Origin: Rhypophila decipiens
Lineage: Eukaryota; Ascomycota; Sordariomycetes; Sordariales; Naviculisporaceae
DNA: 64,000 nucleotides
Direction of reading: 5' to 3'
NCBI GenBank assembly: GCA_033297075.1
Contig: MU858077.1
Span: forward strand, 124,001-188,000
Under the pieces are notes generated by a model. The model ran no database searches. It saw only the letters and a program-made list of their open reading frames with translations, and was not told the origin of the DNA. Position 1 is the stretch's first letter. Every line of letters starts with the position of its first letter. The position numbers were made by a program, and so were the translations under genes. Shown here piece by piece: positions 1-11,232 of this stretch.

Positions 1-868
1 TGCCGTTGGGTCCTATCCACGGGGACGGGTCATCTCGGAGTTTGAGGGCAGCCATCGCGCCTGCCTCGGCCGCGCACTGGGCTGCGCGGAAGAAGACCTC
101 TTTTGGCGACCGCTTCTCTGGTGCTTGGTCGCGGGGGGATTTGATGTTTAGCTTTTTGAGGGGGTTTCTATTATGGGATGGAGAGCGGGAGCGGGAGCGG
201 GATTGTGAGCCGGTGAGTTTGGATGCTACGGCTGGGAGGGAGAGGGACCGGAGACGGTTTAGGGGCCCGCGTTTGGGGGGAGCTGTTGAGCGGGATGGGC
301 GAGATGCTGAGGGGGGGTAGTATCTCTCGCTGTTTGTTGGTTTCTGTCTGGGTTGTTTTGAAGAGGCTGTGGATTTGCGGCGGTGTCGATGGCCGCCGCC
401 GTAGTGGTGGTAGCTGCTTAGGGAGGAGTCGGTGGATGAGGATCTGGATGAGGACGGTGAAGAGGTGACGGATGATTTTGATGACGCCCGCGAGCCATAG
501 CCGCGGCGGTGGTGTCTGTCGAGAGACTGTGTGGGGCGGGATCGAGCTCGTCCTCGTCCTCGTTCCAGATCCGCGTCGTCTCGTGGGTCGTGATATCTGC
601 TGGTACTGGCATGTCTGGGACGGTGGTATGAGTCCCGTGACGAAGGCCGGTATTTCTCACCATCATGATGTTTTGGGTGGTGATGTGCTGATTCCGCTCG
701 TCGCTGGCGGTTGTAACCATCATCGTAGCCGTGGCCCGTGTGTGATGAACGACGGCCCCGGTCTTGAAAGTAGTCGGCTGCTTCGGCGTCGTCTAAACTT
801 GGGGCGTAGGTTCGCCTTGGGGGCGGAGGCAGAGACGAGCTCACGCGCCTTGGTAGAGGCCTTGGCAT
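1..868 (-). CDS. RS-rich disordered protein, 5' part (truncated by window edge)
   Basis: An open frame of 289 codons runs on the minus strand from ATG at 868-866 to base 1 without a stop, so the 3' end lies outside the window. The protein is very rich in Arg, Ser, His and Tyr, with repeated Arg-Ser dipeptides and poly-Ser runs, and is probably mostly disordered. Near the window edge it has AAQCAAEAGAMAALKLRDDP followed by SPWIGPNG. This resembles the short Ala-rich, Pro-Trp-x-Gly motif repeated in fungal RS-rich proteins annotated as DUF3824-like, but that link is from memory. Function is unknown. The start is the first ATG in this frame, and no splice signals are evident before it. Confidence 0.6.
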   Translation of the reverse strand, partial: MPRPLPRRVSSSLPPPPRRTYAPSLDDAEAADYFQDRGRRSSHTGHGYDDGYNRQRRAESAHHHPKHHDGEKYRPSSRDSYHRPRHASTSRYHDPRDDADLERGRGRARSRPTQSLDRHHRRGYGSRASSKSSVTSSPSSSRSSSTDSSLSSYHHYGGGHRHRRKSTASSKQPRQKPTNSERYYPPSASRPSRSTAPPKRGPLNRLRSLSLPAVASKLTGSQSRSRSRSPSHNRNPLKKLNIKSPRDQAPEKRSPKEVFFRAAQCAAEAGAMAALKLRDDPSPWIGPNG

Positions 869-1992
869 GTTGTATTTTCTTCTCCTCGGGTGAGTAAAGG
901 GGTATTTGTTTTGATTGCTCTGATACTGCTATCTAATCCAGATAGCAGTCTGAACTCGACTGACGAGATATCACGACAAAGTGTAATGGATGCTGACCAA
1001 GACAAAAGAGGAAAATGTCTTTCTCGTAGAGTTGAAGAACGGTGTGGCTTGCCTGATCTACTAGAACTAGGGTTCTGGCAATTCTTGTTGTCTACAGGAA
1101 AATCATGTACAGAGGAGGGCCAAGAAGGAGGGGGAGACGATCGGCATAGGGGTCTTAATATCTCGATTCTTGGTCTTTTCTTGGACATCAAAACGGACGC
1201 TTCTCTTGCCGTCGGTGCTACCAATCTCAACAGGGGACTGGTCTAGACCCCGACGCCTGGGCAGAGACTGGGTGTGAAGGACCCGTGAAACTGGTATTCA
1301 AAAGCCATAGAAACAAAGTACATGGACAGTTAGAATCTTGCCAGCCAGTGTCTTCAGAAGTGGCTTGCACAAATGCGTGGGAATCTCCAGCCGAAAAAGC
1401 TGTCGTGGTGAGGAACTCGTCACTCTGCCGCCGATCTCTTGATCTGATTGGTCGGCGCGGAAGCCATCGTCCAAACTTGACGATGCATGAAGGGTTCTGG
1501 ACGCACATGATATCATTGTGCATTGTGGGGCACCAATAGCAATGATCTTCAAACTGGTGGAAGAAGGCAGGCCTGGCAGGGAAGCTGGCACGGTTGGGTG
1601 TGAGGTCTCGGCAATTTTCTACGGGAATAAATTCACCACATCAGACTGTAAGAACCGCTCGGCTCGTCATGATCAGATAACGGCCCCTATAAGTCTCGAC
1701 TTTTAAGATGCACCACAGCTGCGGCACCACATAGCTCACCGCACATTTGACATCACAGCACCCCAAGAGCCCCATTCTTGCCGTGTCGAGCAAGGAGCTG
1801 ATAGGCTATAGACCATCAATCGTATCGTATAATTAAGGAAATACCTATGTAAGAGTAGCCATGTTTACCGGAACACATGTCAACCGAGCCATCCGTCATT
1901 ATCATTACCTTCCTCCAGTTGATCTCGTATACTATCGTAACAGAAACATAAAACATAAAACACGTACACTGTATGATACTAGGGCGTCTAGC
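869..1992. other. Intergenic region, no gene recognised
   Basis: This 1.1 kb lies between the start of the RS-rich gene and the stop of the membrane-protein gene. Open frames of up to 129 codons occur on both strands, but they lack protein-like composition and splice context. It presumably holds the promoter of the left gene and the 3' UTR of the right one. Confidence 0.5.
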
Positions 1993-3487
1993 CTATTTAT
2001 TCTCGTCCAGGTTTGAACGAATGGATTTCCCGTCGGTCTGCGTGCTCGAGGCCGACCCCTGATGGGTGTAGATTATCCGGGCATAACCGCGCGAGAGACG
2101 TTCGGGGCGGGCCAGCTGAACCTCGTGTATGGCCGCATTTTCTTCATGCAACGGAGTGCTGGTGCCGCTGTCCAACATGCAGAGCTCGTCCGCATCGTCA
2201 TGGTCATCAAGCTTCTGCGACATGCCGTCGTCCCTGGAGCGACGGTGGTTGGTCTGGAGTGTCAATGGTGCTAGATCCCGGAGCCTCTCAGCCGTCAGAG
2301 GTGTGGGTTGGTAGATGGGCGGAGGTGATATGAGCCTCCCTGATCTGATACTCATACTCCTACGCGGGTTGCTCCGTTCGCTCATCCTCCCGGGTGCCGT
2401 CATCGTCCCCGGCTTGTCTTTTGACAGGGCCGGGATTGGTGTCTGTTGGTAAGAAGAATCCTCGCCGCCTTTTTCGCTCGTCAAATCTATGGCTCGCGGG
2501 TTCCTGGCTCGGTGTCGTACAAACATGTATGCCAGACCAGCCGCGAGAAGGAGACATCCCAGGACCCCAATGACTATGCCAGCGACAGCGCCGCCCGAGA
2601 GACCCCGATCTGATTCTTCTCTGGTAGCCAAGTTCATGGCGAAGACCGCATCGGAAATAACGACCGTAGGTCTTTCTGCTGCCAACCTGGAGGAACGGGA
2701 TGCGTGATCTTCAGACGTCCTGCGGGCTTGGCTAGAACTAAAGCATGGTGTTTGGCCTCCTAGAGTGGCAGTCCAAGGAGTATAGCCACTATGAAGCACC
2801 GAGTGTTAGCTTTGGAGACGGCATTTTGTATCGGGAGCCGGCTACCAACCTGGGACAACAGCCACCGCCAGACACGGAGTAGTAGTCCGAGGGACAGTGG
2901 TCTAGCAATGCGTCTTCTTGATTCAAAGGTTGAGGAAATGTGCCAGTGGTCGTCGGCCCGGGTACGAATGGACAACAGCCTGTCTTCTTGTTGATACATC
3001 CGATAAAAGGGGCATAGTATAACGAGCGTCCGGCGTCGAACAGAGTGTAGTCCGTGTGGGTGCACGCCGAGCTGAGTAGCTTGCCAGCACCGGAATACTG
3101 CGGTTTCGGCCCGTCAGTTGTGTGAAGCTGGTTGGTGGTTGTTGGCACCGGTCTTGTTACAGTCGAGATGGTGGTTGGTCTGCAAATCAACAGTCTATCA
3201 GTATCGGCTGGGAGACTGGTCAAGTCCGCGTCGACGGGACTTACATTGCATTTTTTGAAATGACAGTATTTTGAACAGCAGAAGGAAAACTTGATATTGT
3301 CAGTAACAAAGCCGTGAGCCAGGAAGAGAGTTCGATCATACCTTGATCTCTCCATCATCCGGACCTCGGCAGCCGGCGAGGTGATGGCAGCGAGTCCTGG
3401 GTCTGGAAGAGCAATTGTGAGGGCGGGCACGAGCTGGGCAGTTGGAAGGGCAAGCCCAAAGGAGGGAGTAGTAGCAACAGCCATCAT
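1993..3487 (-). CDS. Cysteine-rich single-pass membrane protein, four exons
   Basis: I reconstruct four exons: 3342-3487, 3245-3289, 2850-3179 and 1993-2788. Together they make an uninterrupted 438-residue protein. The outer part has a Cys-rich block: SLYYAPFIGC, CCPF, then YYSVSGGGCCPSGYTPW and LGGQTPCF. The last two are joined exactly across the third intron, which supports that junction. This block recurs in fungal surface or receptor-like membrane proteins of unknown function. A hydrophobic segment (AGIVIGVLGCLLLAAGLAYM) follows, then a long Ser/Arg/Asp-rich tail that should be cytosolic. The N-terminus is only moderately hydrophobic, so signal-peptide assignment and the exact start are uncertain, and another 5' exon is possible. 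The third intron uses a GTTGGT donor. Confidence 0.7.
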
Positions 3488-5026
3488 GTCATGTGGCCGT
3501 AGGCGTAACCGACGCGTTCGGTTTGGTGCAAGAGTGGTGACAGAGGTGGCTGCAACCGGGCCAGTTTCTACCCGTACCGGGCGTGGAAGTGTATTCCATT
3601 TATCAGCGAGGGCAGAATGGTTCTAGTCCTTGACCATTCTCTCCTTTAACGTCTGCCCGAAGGGATCGGGCTCGAGCATCCTTTCTACCTTTACCTAGCG
3701 CCTCGGTAGAAGCACTGAGGATAGAGCTCGAGCTCACGGGTACTAGGAAGGACAAGCATCGTGCCCAGTCTTCCGACACATACAACAGATGCTAGCAGAC
3801 ATGTACTGGCACATGTAGGCTGTTCCCACAGATAGGGATGCAGAGGGGCGTGGGGCCCGTTTGGAGCTGTTCGGAGCCTCCATTGTCATGGTATGGGCGC
3901 CGCACACCAAGGGGGGTTGTAGTAAACGCCGGTGAATGGAAACGCGGTTTACGGGGACGACAAACTTGCCGGCCTCAAGTCTGATGTCAAGTTGAGGAGA
4001 AAAGGTCGGCATCCCAGGCCCGAGAAGAGGATTCCTCCGTCTGCTGCATCTTGCTGCGTAGACCATGTCCAGTGCGCATATGCTTGAAGCTTGACGCTCA
4101 AGCGAGCTGCTGCAGGGAAACCTGAACTAATCTGCAAAAGCCGAGGCAACGCGGTTGGAGTGAAAAGTCTTTCACTATGGCTGATGCGGCCGCAGCCAAA
4201 TACTGACTGCAGTACCTCTGGGCTAAGAAGTCAGGGCTTGCACTAGTTTTGACAAAGCTCCGTTCTTGGTTCGCTGATGTTTGTTTTCAATCTCGATTTT
4301 TCCTCCTCGCACTGCCGGCTTTCGGTGTCCATGGTAACTGGCCAAGTCTCGTAAACTGAGCTCCTGGTACATGAAAGAAACTGCACAGTTAATCACAAGA
4401 AAAGCGTCAGACTCCCTATCGTCATTTTCGCATGGCTCTTATGCCAGTTCATGTCTGGATACCAAGGTGAGGTTGGTAATTGTTCATGAGTGAAGTTGCG
4501 GACGGCAGAGTCCCGGACGACCAAGAAGACCCTGGAAGAAATAAAAATCTAGACCCACTGGGTTCCCGGGATTGCTGTGGGCTCCGAGTCTCAGGCCGCC
4601 AATTATAGCGCATTACATCATACCAAGCTTTGCTGCAGCGCCCCGTACCCCGTCACCTTGCATGTCACCCCCACCCACCGGCCTGACTTCGATCTCGACT
4701 TCACGTCCAGGACTGTCTCCCGTGAATCCACCCATCCGGGCAGCTGCTGACCTCGGACTCGATACTGCCCGACGCCGCCTGGTAGTATTGAGCTACGCAA
4801 GATACCCAATCTCGGGACCCTCAATACCAAGAAGCCCAGGTATTTGAAAAGGGTGCATATGGATGTTACCTAAAGACAAACATTTGTGATAGGAGGAGGA
4901 GGACCAAAAGACTGGACTTCGGATCGAGATACCCCGCCAGGCGAGGACAACATCTTCACTGCTTCAACCCTCACGGAAGCGACCCGCGGTGGCCGGAAAA
5001 TGGAGAGCGGACAATAGCCGCAAACT
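3488..5026. other. Divergent intergenic region
   Basis: This 1.5 kb separates the minus-strand membrane-protein gene from plus-strand FIG4. Short frames on both strands (up to 107 codons near 3743-4066) show no recognisable motif. It probably carries two promoters and 5' UTRs. Confidence 0.5.
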
Positions 5027-8000
5027 TTGGAGATCCCAAGAAGTTCAAGGCAAATACAGAGGATGGCGGAAGCGGTGGAGGCCACCGACCTTGCTGGCGC
5101 CATTGCTATTGCCGATGCCACAGCCATTGCAGCACCGGCTCCAGATCTAGTCCCACGCCCACTCGGCCATACAACGGATGCGCGTACTGCAGATCCTACC
5201 CAAGACGTCGACGAACCCATATTTCCCTTGTTACACAACAATGCTGACGATGAACCCCATTCCCCGACGCGTGGAGCCCCGCTCCCTACCCGTGCCGGTG
5301 CTGCCTCTCTCGCCGACGACAACGATGAGGACGAGCCTGCCGTCGCCAGGCCCTTTGTGCGCACCTCTAGTCCAGATCCGGCTTCGCAACATGCCGAGCC
5401 TGAAGACGAGGACGAGCCGCACGTAAACGGCGGGCCCTCTGTCGGCCCGAGATCGAGACTGGTACATAAAATGCACAAATTCAGCCTCTACGAGACGGCA
5501 AGCCGCTTCTACATCGTGGGCGGCGATGTCACCGAGAAGCGCTATCGCATCCTCAAGATCGACCGCACCGGCGATGACACGTCGGAGCTGAGCATCACGG
5601 ATGACAAGACGATCTACTCCCAGAAGGATATGAACCAACTGTTGGACACCATCGATGACGGCAACAAGGGGACCGGCGGTCTGAAGCTGCGATGCACTAC
5701 CTGGGGCCTGCTGGGCTTTGTCAAGTTTACTGGGCCATACTACATGATGCTGATCACCAAGAAGAGCACCGTGGCCATGATAGGGGGACACTACATCTAC
5801 CAGATTGACGGCACTGACCTGATACCCCTGACCTCGCCCAACTTCAAGATGGACCAGCGCAACACGGAAGAGTCGCGCTTTCTGGGTATCCTGCACAACC
5901 TTGACCTAACCAGATCCTTCTACTATAGCTATTCATATGACATCACCCGCACGCTGCAGTACAACATCACGAGGGAACGGACAGCGCTGCTCAACGGCCA
6001 GCCGTGCTCGGCGGATGATGATTTCAACTCCATGTTTGTCTGGAACAATCATCTCCTCCAACCAGCCGCCAAGGCGCTCAATGCTCCCTATGACTGGTGT
6101 CGCCCCATTATCCATGGCTACATTGACCAGGCTGCTGTTTCTGTCTACGGCAGGACCGCGCACATCACCATCATCGCAAGGCGCAGCAGATACTTTGCTG
6201 GAGCAAGGTTTCTCAAACGCGGTGCCAATGACCTGGGATATGTGGCCAACGATGTCGAGACTGAGCAGATCGTGTCCGAAGCCCTGACTACGTCGTTCCA
6301 TGCGCCCGGGCCCAAGTTCTTTGCCAGTCCGGCCTATACCTCGTACGTGCAACATCGCGGTTCGATCCCATTGTACTGGACCCAGGACAATACAGGCGTG
6401 ACGCCCAAGCCACCCATCGAGCTGAATCTGGTAGACCCCTTCTACACGGCGGCCGCTCTGCACTTTGACAACTTGTTTGAGCGATATGGTGGGCCCATCT
6501 ACGCTCTCAACTTGGTAAAAGCCCGGGAGCGCACGCCCCGGGAGAGCAAGCTTCTGGCAGAGTACACACTTGCCATCGAGTATCTCAACCAGTTCCTCCC
6601 GGAAAACCGCAAGATCATCCACCAAGCTTGGGACATGTCGCGGGCCGCCAAGAGCCATGATCAAGATGTGATCGGGACTCTCGAGACCATTGCCGAAAAC
6701 GTAGTACGAACGACGGGCTTCTTCCACAACGGCGATGGTCATACCAATCCGATTCGCGTGCAAAACGGCGTGGCTCGGACGAACTGCATCGATTGTCTGG
6801 ACAGGACCAATGCGGCACAGTTCGTCATTGGCAAGCGGGCACTCGGCCACCAGCTGTATGCGCTGGGGATCCTCGAGAATACCGTGATCCACTACGACAC
6901 AGATGCCGTTAACCTGTTCACCCACATGTATCACGACCACGGAGATACCATCGCGGTGCAGTATGGCGGGTCGCAGCTGGTCAACACCATGGAGACATAC
7001 CGCAAGATCAACCAGTGGACCAGCCACTCCCGCGACATGATAGAGAGCTTCAAGCGATACTATAACAATTCTTTCCTCGATGGCCAGCGTCAGGAAGCCT
7101 ACAACCTGTTCCTCGGCAACTACATTTTCGCCCAGGGCCAGCCCATGCTCTGGGACCTCACCACGGACTACTATCTTCATCACGAAAACCCGCGGACGTG
7201 GCTGGAGAAGCGAAAACGGGATTATATCAACTGGTACACTCCCAAATTCCTACAAGAACGCGTGCTCGCTCCCTACCCCGAAGTCGACGAGAGCGGGAAC
7301 CCAGTCACGCCCCCTCCGCCCGTGTCCATCGTCGACGACTACTGGCTCGAGTACTACCGACCTTCTACCCTGTCCTCCTTCCTCAAGATGTTTCCTTACA
7401 AGATGAACTCGACCATCAAGTACATCCCCTTCAAGTCGACCCAGGACGGCCGGTATGACCTCAGTCCGTTCCGCGTGCGCAACGAGGTAGAGGAGGGGCA
7501 CGAAAAGAAAAAGGCGGCGGCGGCGGCGGCGGCAGCAGCAGCCGTGGCCAAGAAGGAGGTTACCATCCTCGCGCCGCAGGATATCGCCCGTCTCGCCTCG
7601 GATGATAACGACTCTAATCCGTCTTCCTCGGCGCCAGGTCGGGGCATCTCCATCCAGCGCTGGCTACAGCCCAACTCGCTGGATAATCATAACCAGAAAA
7701 TGTACCGCACAACCCATGGGATAATGAAAGAGACAGCCCCGCCGCTGCACAACAACAGCAGCGACCCCGAAGCTGCCAACAAGAAAGCGAGCGCACTGGA
7801 AAAGTCACGCGCCGCCCAGTGGACATTTACCCAGGTCGTGCACGAGAGCCTCAATCCGACCGTGAGCTCCGCCGAGGCCGAAGACTACGCGCGGTACATC
7901 AGCCACCCGCAGAATCTACCTCTTGTCGTGTCAACCGAGATCGACGCCAAAGAGGTCGAGCCCGAATACAGAGAGTACGTCAACGGGAGCTGGCAGACCG

Positions 8001-8179
8001 AGGGCCTCGCGACAGGTGGCAGCCACGAGGAGGACGACCACACGCTATACCTGGAGATGCTCGAGATCGCCGAGAACCCCTTGACAGTGACAGAAGAAGA
8101 CGCGCAAAAGAAGAGATACAAGGCCTATAGGAAATGGCTCAGGGGTAAAAGCTTGTTCAAGCAGCAGCCGGTGGATTAG
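5027..8179 (+). CDS. FIG4: Polyphosphoinositide phosphatase of the Fig4 family (Sac domain)
   Basis: A single 1050-codon frame. Fig4 removes the 5-phosphate of PtdIns(3,5)P2 on the vacuole/endosome membrane and works in one complex with the Fab1 kinase and the Vac14 scaffold. The Sac domain starts near residue 148 (HKFSLYETASRFYIVGG), and the catalytic Cx5R[T/S] motif is seen as CIDCLDRT at residues 587-594. The first ~145 residues are Ala/Asp/Glu-rich and probably disordered. A second ATG at codon 13 (5063) could be the true start. An Ala run follows a Lys cluster near residue 835, and the C-terminus ends in a basic RKWLRGKSLFKQ motif, as I recall for fungal homologues. The protein is longer than yeast Fig4 (about 880 residues) because of the low-complexity ends. 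Directly after the TAG the same frame stays open to 9013 (see separate entry). Confidence 0.93.
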   Translation: MEIPRSSRQIQRMAEAVEATDLAGAIAIADATAIAAPAPDLVPRPLGHTTDARTADPTQDVDEPIFPLLHNNADDEPHSPTRGAPLPTRAGAASLADDNDEDEPAVARPFVRTSSPDPASQHAEPEDEDEPHVNGGPSVGPRSRLVHKMHKFSLYETASRFYIVGGDVTEKRYRILKIDRTGDDTSELSITDDKTIYSQKDMNQLLDTIDDGNKGTGGLKLRCTTWGLLGFVKFTGPYYMMLITKKSTVAMIGGHYIYQIDGTDLIPLTSPNFKMDQRNTEESRFLGILHNLDLTRSFYYSYSYDITRTLQYNITRERTALLNGQPCSADDDFNSMFVWNNHLLQPAAKALNAPYDWCRPIIHGYIDQAAVSVYGRTAHITIIARRSRYFAGARFLKRGANDLGYVANDVETEQIVSEALTTSFHAPGPKFFASPAYTSYVQHRGSIPLYWTQDNTGVTPKPPIELNLVDPFYTAAALHFDNLFERYGGPIYALNLVKARERTPRESKLLAEYTLAIEYLNQFLPENRKIIHQAWDMSRAAKSHDQDVIGTLETIAENVVRTTGFFHNGDGHTNPIRVQNGVARTNCIDCLDRTNAAQFVIGKRALGHQLYALGILENTVIHYDTDAVNLFTHMYHDHGDTIAVQYGGSQLVNTMETYRKINQWTSHSRDMIESFKRYYNNSFLDGQRQEAYNLFLGNYIFAQGQPMLWDLTTDYYLHHENPRTWLEKRKRDYINWYTPKFLQERVLAPYPEVDESGNPVTPPPPVSIVDDYWLEYYRPSTLSSFLKMFPYKMNSTIKYIPFKSTQDGRYDLSPFRVRNEVEEGHEKKKAAAAAAAAAAVAKKEVTILAPQDIARLASDDNDSNPSSSAPGRGISIQRWLQPNSLDNHNQKMYRTTHGIMKETAPPLHNNSSDPEAANKKASALEKSRAAQWTFTQVVHESLNPTVSSAEAEDYARYISHPQNLPLVVSTEIDAKEVEPEYREYVNGSWQTEGLATGGSHEEDDHTLYLEMLEIAENPLTVTEEDAQKKRYKAYRKWLRGKSLFKQQPVD

Positions 8180-9013
8180 GATACACTCCGGTGGTCTTTT
8201 CTTGATGAAAACTACTATTATTACTATGGATATGGAGGACGGGTGGGGCATGACGATGATGATGATTATTTGTTGCAGTTGCAGCAGCAGCAGCAGCTTC
8301 ATGATGGCTCTTCTCTTTCTTCGTCGGATAGTAGTAATACGTTGGCTGGGGTGGTGCCTGTATCGATACCTATATCTTCTTCTTCGCCTGTACCTGTGAT
8401 GGGATCATCGATGGCTGCTGCTGCTGGTGGTGGCCAGAAAAGTGTTCGGTTTGGGGGGACTATCAATCATGCTCCTCCGCCGCCTAACAAACAAGGGGCT
8501 GCTGCCGCTGGGTCATCGTCAACTACGACAAGCACACGCAGAGCGGCCCGATCCTTGCTTGGTCCCCTAGCGTTTTGGGATATAGGTGGTGGTGGTGGTA
8601 GCGATAGTGAAGGAAACAACAACAGCAAGTCGAATAGTGCTCCTCCTCGTCCCAGCCGCAAGGAAAGAGCCCGGCAATGGTTAATGAACCACGTGCTCGC
8701 CGGGGCAAGGGTGCAAAGTCATAGCCACCCGCATCATGTTCGCCAGCATACCCATGAGCTTGCTTCTACCACTGCTTCGGCTTCGGGGGCAAGGAAAAAA
8801 CAACGACAGAACGCCGGAGTGGCTGCTGCTGCTGCTGCTGCTACGACGGTGGCGGATTGGACGGCTTGCGAGGTTGCCGAGGAGGATGCGAAAAAAGAGG
8901 TGCCAGAAGAGGCTCCTTTGACACCAGCGGGGAAATTATTTCGTCGAGGGGGTCTTCGGCCTGTTCATCTTGTTGCTGGTCGGAGGTTGCCGCCGCGCCC
9001 GCCCTTGTCTTGA
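8180..9013 (+). other. Open frame continuing in phase after the FIG4 stop codon
   Basis: After TAG at 8177-8179 the same frame stays open for 278 codons. It has no ATG until about codon 74 (MGSSM), so it is not an obvious separate gene. It contains poly-Gln, poly-Gly, poly-Ala and His-rich runs, plus KSVRFGG, which resembles a PP1-docking RVxF motif, and RKERARQWLMNHV. Its last 170 bases overlap the 3' coding end of TTI2 on the other strand. It could be a stop-readthrough extension of FIG4, a cryptic exon, or 3' UTR that is open by chance. Chance cannot be excluded because the repeats lack stop codons. Confidence 0.25.
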
Positions 9014-11232
9014 GCACGGCATTGAGGGCTGATGCTGAGACTTTGAGTTGCTGTTTGATGTCGGCTGTTTGATTCGAAGTTTTGGGTTGGGGCTCGTCGT
9101 GTTCAAAATCGTGCACGTTTAGCCAGCATATGACTAGGGCGTTGAGGATTTCATCCTGCCATGGGGAGGCGCAGAGACGGGGCCAGCAGGTTGCTAGTGT
9201 TGCTTGGAGGGCTTTGATTGCCGCGACGAGGGTTGATGGTGACAAGGGTGCGAATGGGTTGGTCATGATGGTGGATATCATGGGGATTAGGTCCTGTGTG
9301 TTGTTTGGTATGGTTAGTACAAACTTTTCAGGGAAATCATCGTTGCGTACCTAAAGGAATAACACGACCGGGCTGAGATGGTGGCTCAAAGACGGGCATA
9401 GAAGAGGGGAACAAGGAGCATGTTGATTATATATCAACGAAAGAGGCGAGGGGAGGGGAGAGAGAGATAGATTGTCTAAACGTAAACGTACCTTGAGGTG
9501 CTTCACAGCATGGATGCCCATTTGTTGTAATACCAAGACTGTCTGTTGGCAAAGAACTTCCACAATACGTACATGTTCTTTTGCGTGGAAGTAAGCGGGA
9601 AAGACACCTTCGCGGAGGACTCGATCTAGCAGCTTGTTTTCTTTCTCTTTGCCAGTCGTTGCTGCTGTGGCAGAAGTAGGTGTGCCTGTTGCTGCTTTTG
9701 TAGATGTGGGAGACAAGACCTTGCCGGCCAGGATCCTGAGCGCTTCAAAGGCTGGCGCAAGGAGCCGTACGGATTCGTCTTCTGGCGTGAGGCTGGGCAG
9801 ATAGGACAAGGCTGGGAAGATGGCATCTTCAAAGACTTGTGCCAGGCCTGTCTCGAGGAGCGTCTTTGAAGGGAACTTGGCGAGGAACTTGGATAGAATA
9901 TGGAGACCGCGACTTTTGACGGCGGCAGAGGAGTCGTCGGTTAGTGTTAGGAGGACGGGGATGAAGAGCGGCCAGTGTTTGGCGATTAGTTGTTCCTTTT
10001 GCTTTGTCAGTTTTTTTCTTCTTGCATTGGTGTGTAGAGTGGTATGGGAAACAAGGGGCCGGGGTATTTCGAACAAAAAATGACACTTACGTCCGCCTGA
10101 TCGACTGCCCAAGCAAAGACAGGAATGGCCCTATGATCGGTGAATTTCCAGGGTTTCGTGACCCAAGAGTCGTCAGGTAGCCCTTGCTCTCTGTCATCAT
10201 CGTCCGAGTAGGCTGCTTTTCTCCCCGAAGCAGTGATGGCCGCTGGACGTTTCGTCTTGGAGAACAGGGGACGAAGGTACCGCTCCAGGATGCCGCCGGT
10301 TATGAACTGGTCTCGTGAGCTACCACCGACTGGGAGTACTTTGACAAGGGCCGCGTCTGCCTGCTTTGCTATCTCTGGGCTTGTCCAGGTGTCTTCTTCA
10401 GAGTGCTCACGGCTGGTGCACGCTATCAGGGTTAGCAAAACCTGATCGAGATTAGGTGCGACCGTCTTCTCCGGAGAGGCTGTCGCTGTCAGTGTGAGGA
10501 GCCTGCGAATAGCCGCGATGGCTGGGCTGGCGAGGAAACGACATCGTTGAGCGAGGTCGTTGAATTTCTTCTTCGTCTGCGTGTCTTGGTCTTCTTCTGG
10601 ATTTTAGGCTACCCGTCAGTCATCTCCATGTATTGTTATGTGCTGTGTTCTTGAGACGAACCTGAAAGCATGTCTGTATCTCCGTCGTCTGAGGACTTTG
10701 AAGATTCATGGTTCTCCACGGGAGCGATTCCTTTGGCCACGAGAATTGCGAACCGTTCCGCTGCTTCCTCCACATCATAATTTGAACTCCCTTGCTGGGT
10801 AAAGGTCACGGCGGGACTGTACAGCGAGATCAAAATGCCCAGCAGAACGTTGAATTGGACTGTCTTTGATGATGTCTGAGGTCAGAGCATCCAGAATCGT
10901 ATGGTCAATAAATGGTTGAAATTGTCCAGAGCCAGAGAGAGACAAACCTGTGCTGGAGACGATAAAACTCCATCTACGCCTTCTAACAACTCAGGCAGAG
11001 TGAAATGACGCGGTATGTCTGAACGAAAGGCAGCGTGTTAGTTCTCGGAGGTGAGATGAACCATCATCAAGCAACAAGGCTGGAATCTCAAGGAGTGAAA
11101 TGGAGGGCACGGCCAGTCGGGAAACTTACAATGAGAGCCTCGTTCAAAGATATCATCTGCCGAGACATTATTCGGCGCCGTGACTTGAGATAAAGAATCG
11201 ACCAAGTCTCGGAACCAGGAGGAGTTCGCCAT
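8841..11232 (-). CDS. TTI2: TTI2, subunit of the Tel2-Tti1-Tti2 (TTT) co-chaperone complex
   Basis: A multi-exon gene with ATG at 11232-11230 (MANSSWFRDLVDSL). TTT stabilises PIKK kinases (TOR, ATM/Tel1, ATR/Mec1) together with Hsp90. Exon pieces read in order: 11130-11232; about 10948-11018 (IPRHFTLPELLEGVDGVL); a segment with LLGILISLY and FAILVAKGIAPV; a segment with TASGRKAAY and PWKFTDHRAIPVFAWAVDQAD; a segment with HWPLFIPVLLTLTDDSSAAV through IHAVKHLK; and a last exon from about 9293 with LIPMISTIMTNPFAP and EILNALVICWLNV. These motifs and their order match the TTI2 family, an alpha-solenoid. Joins at the middle introns were not all resolved to the base. The coding end overlaps, antisense, the open frame that follows FIG4. 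Confidence 0.85.

Noticed and set aside
3743..4066. 107-codon minus-strand frame with several Cys residues
   Set aside because: No signal peptide, no family resemblance, and it lies in the promoter region between two divergent genes.
5933..7183. 416-codon open frame on the minus strand
   Set aside because: Lies entirely antisense to FIG4 catalytic coding sequence; composition is a mirror of the FIG4 codon bias and has no motif.
8243..9013. 256-codon frame as an independent gene
   Set aside because: It starts with GTG, has no ATG for its first 50 codons and is simply the continuation of the FIG4 frame; kept as a finding instead of a CDS.
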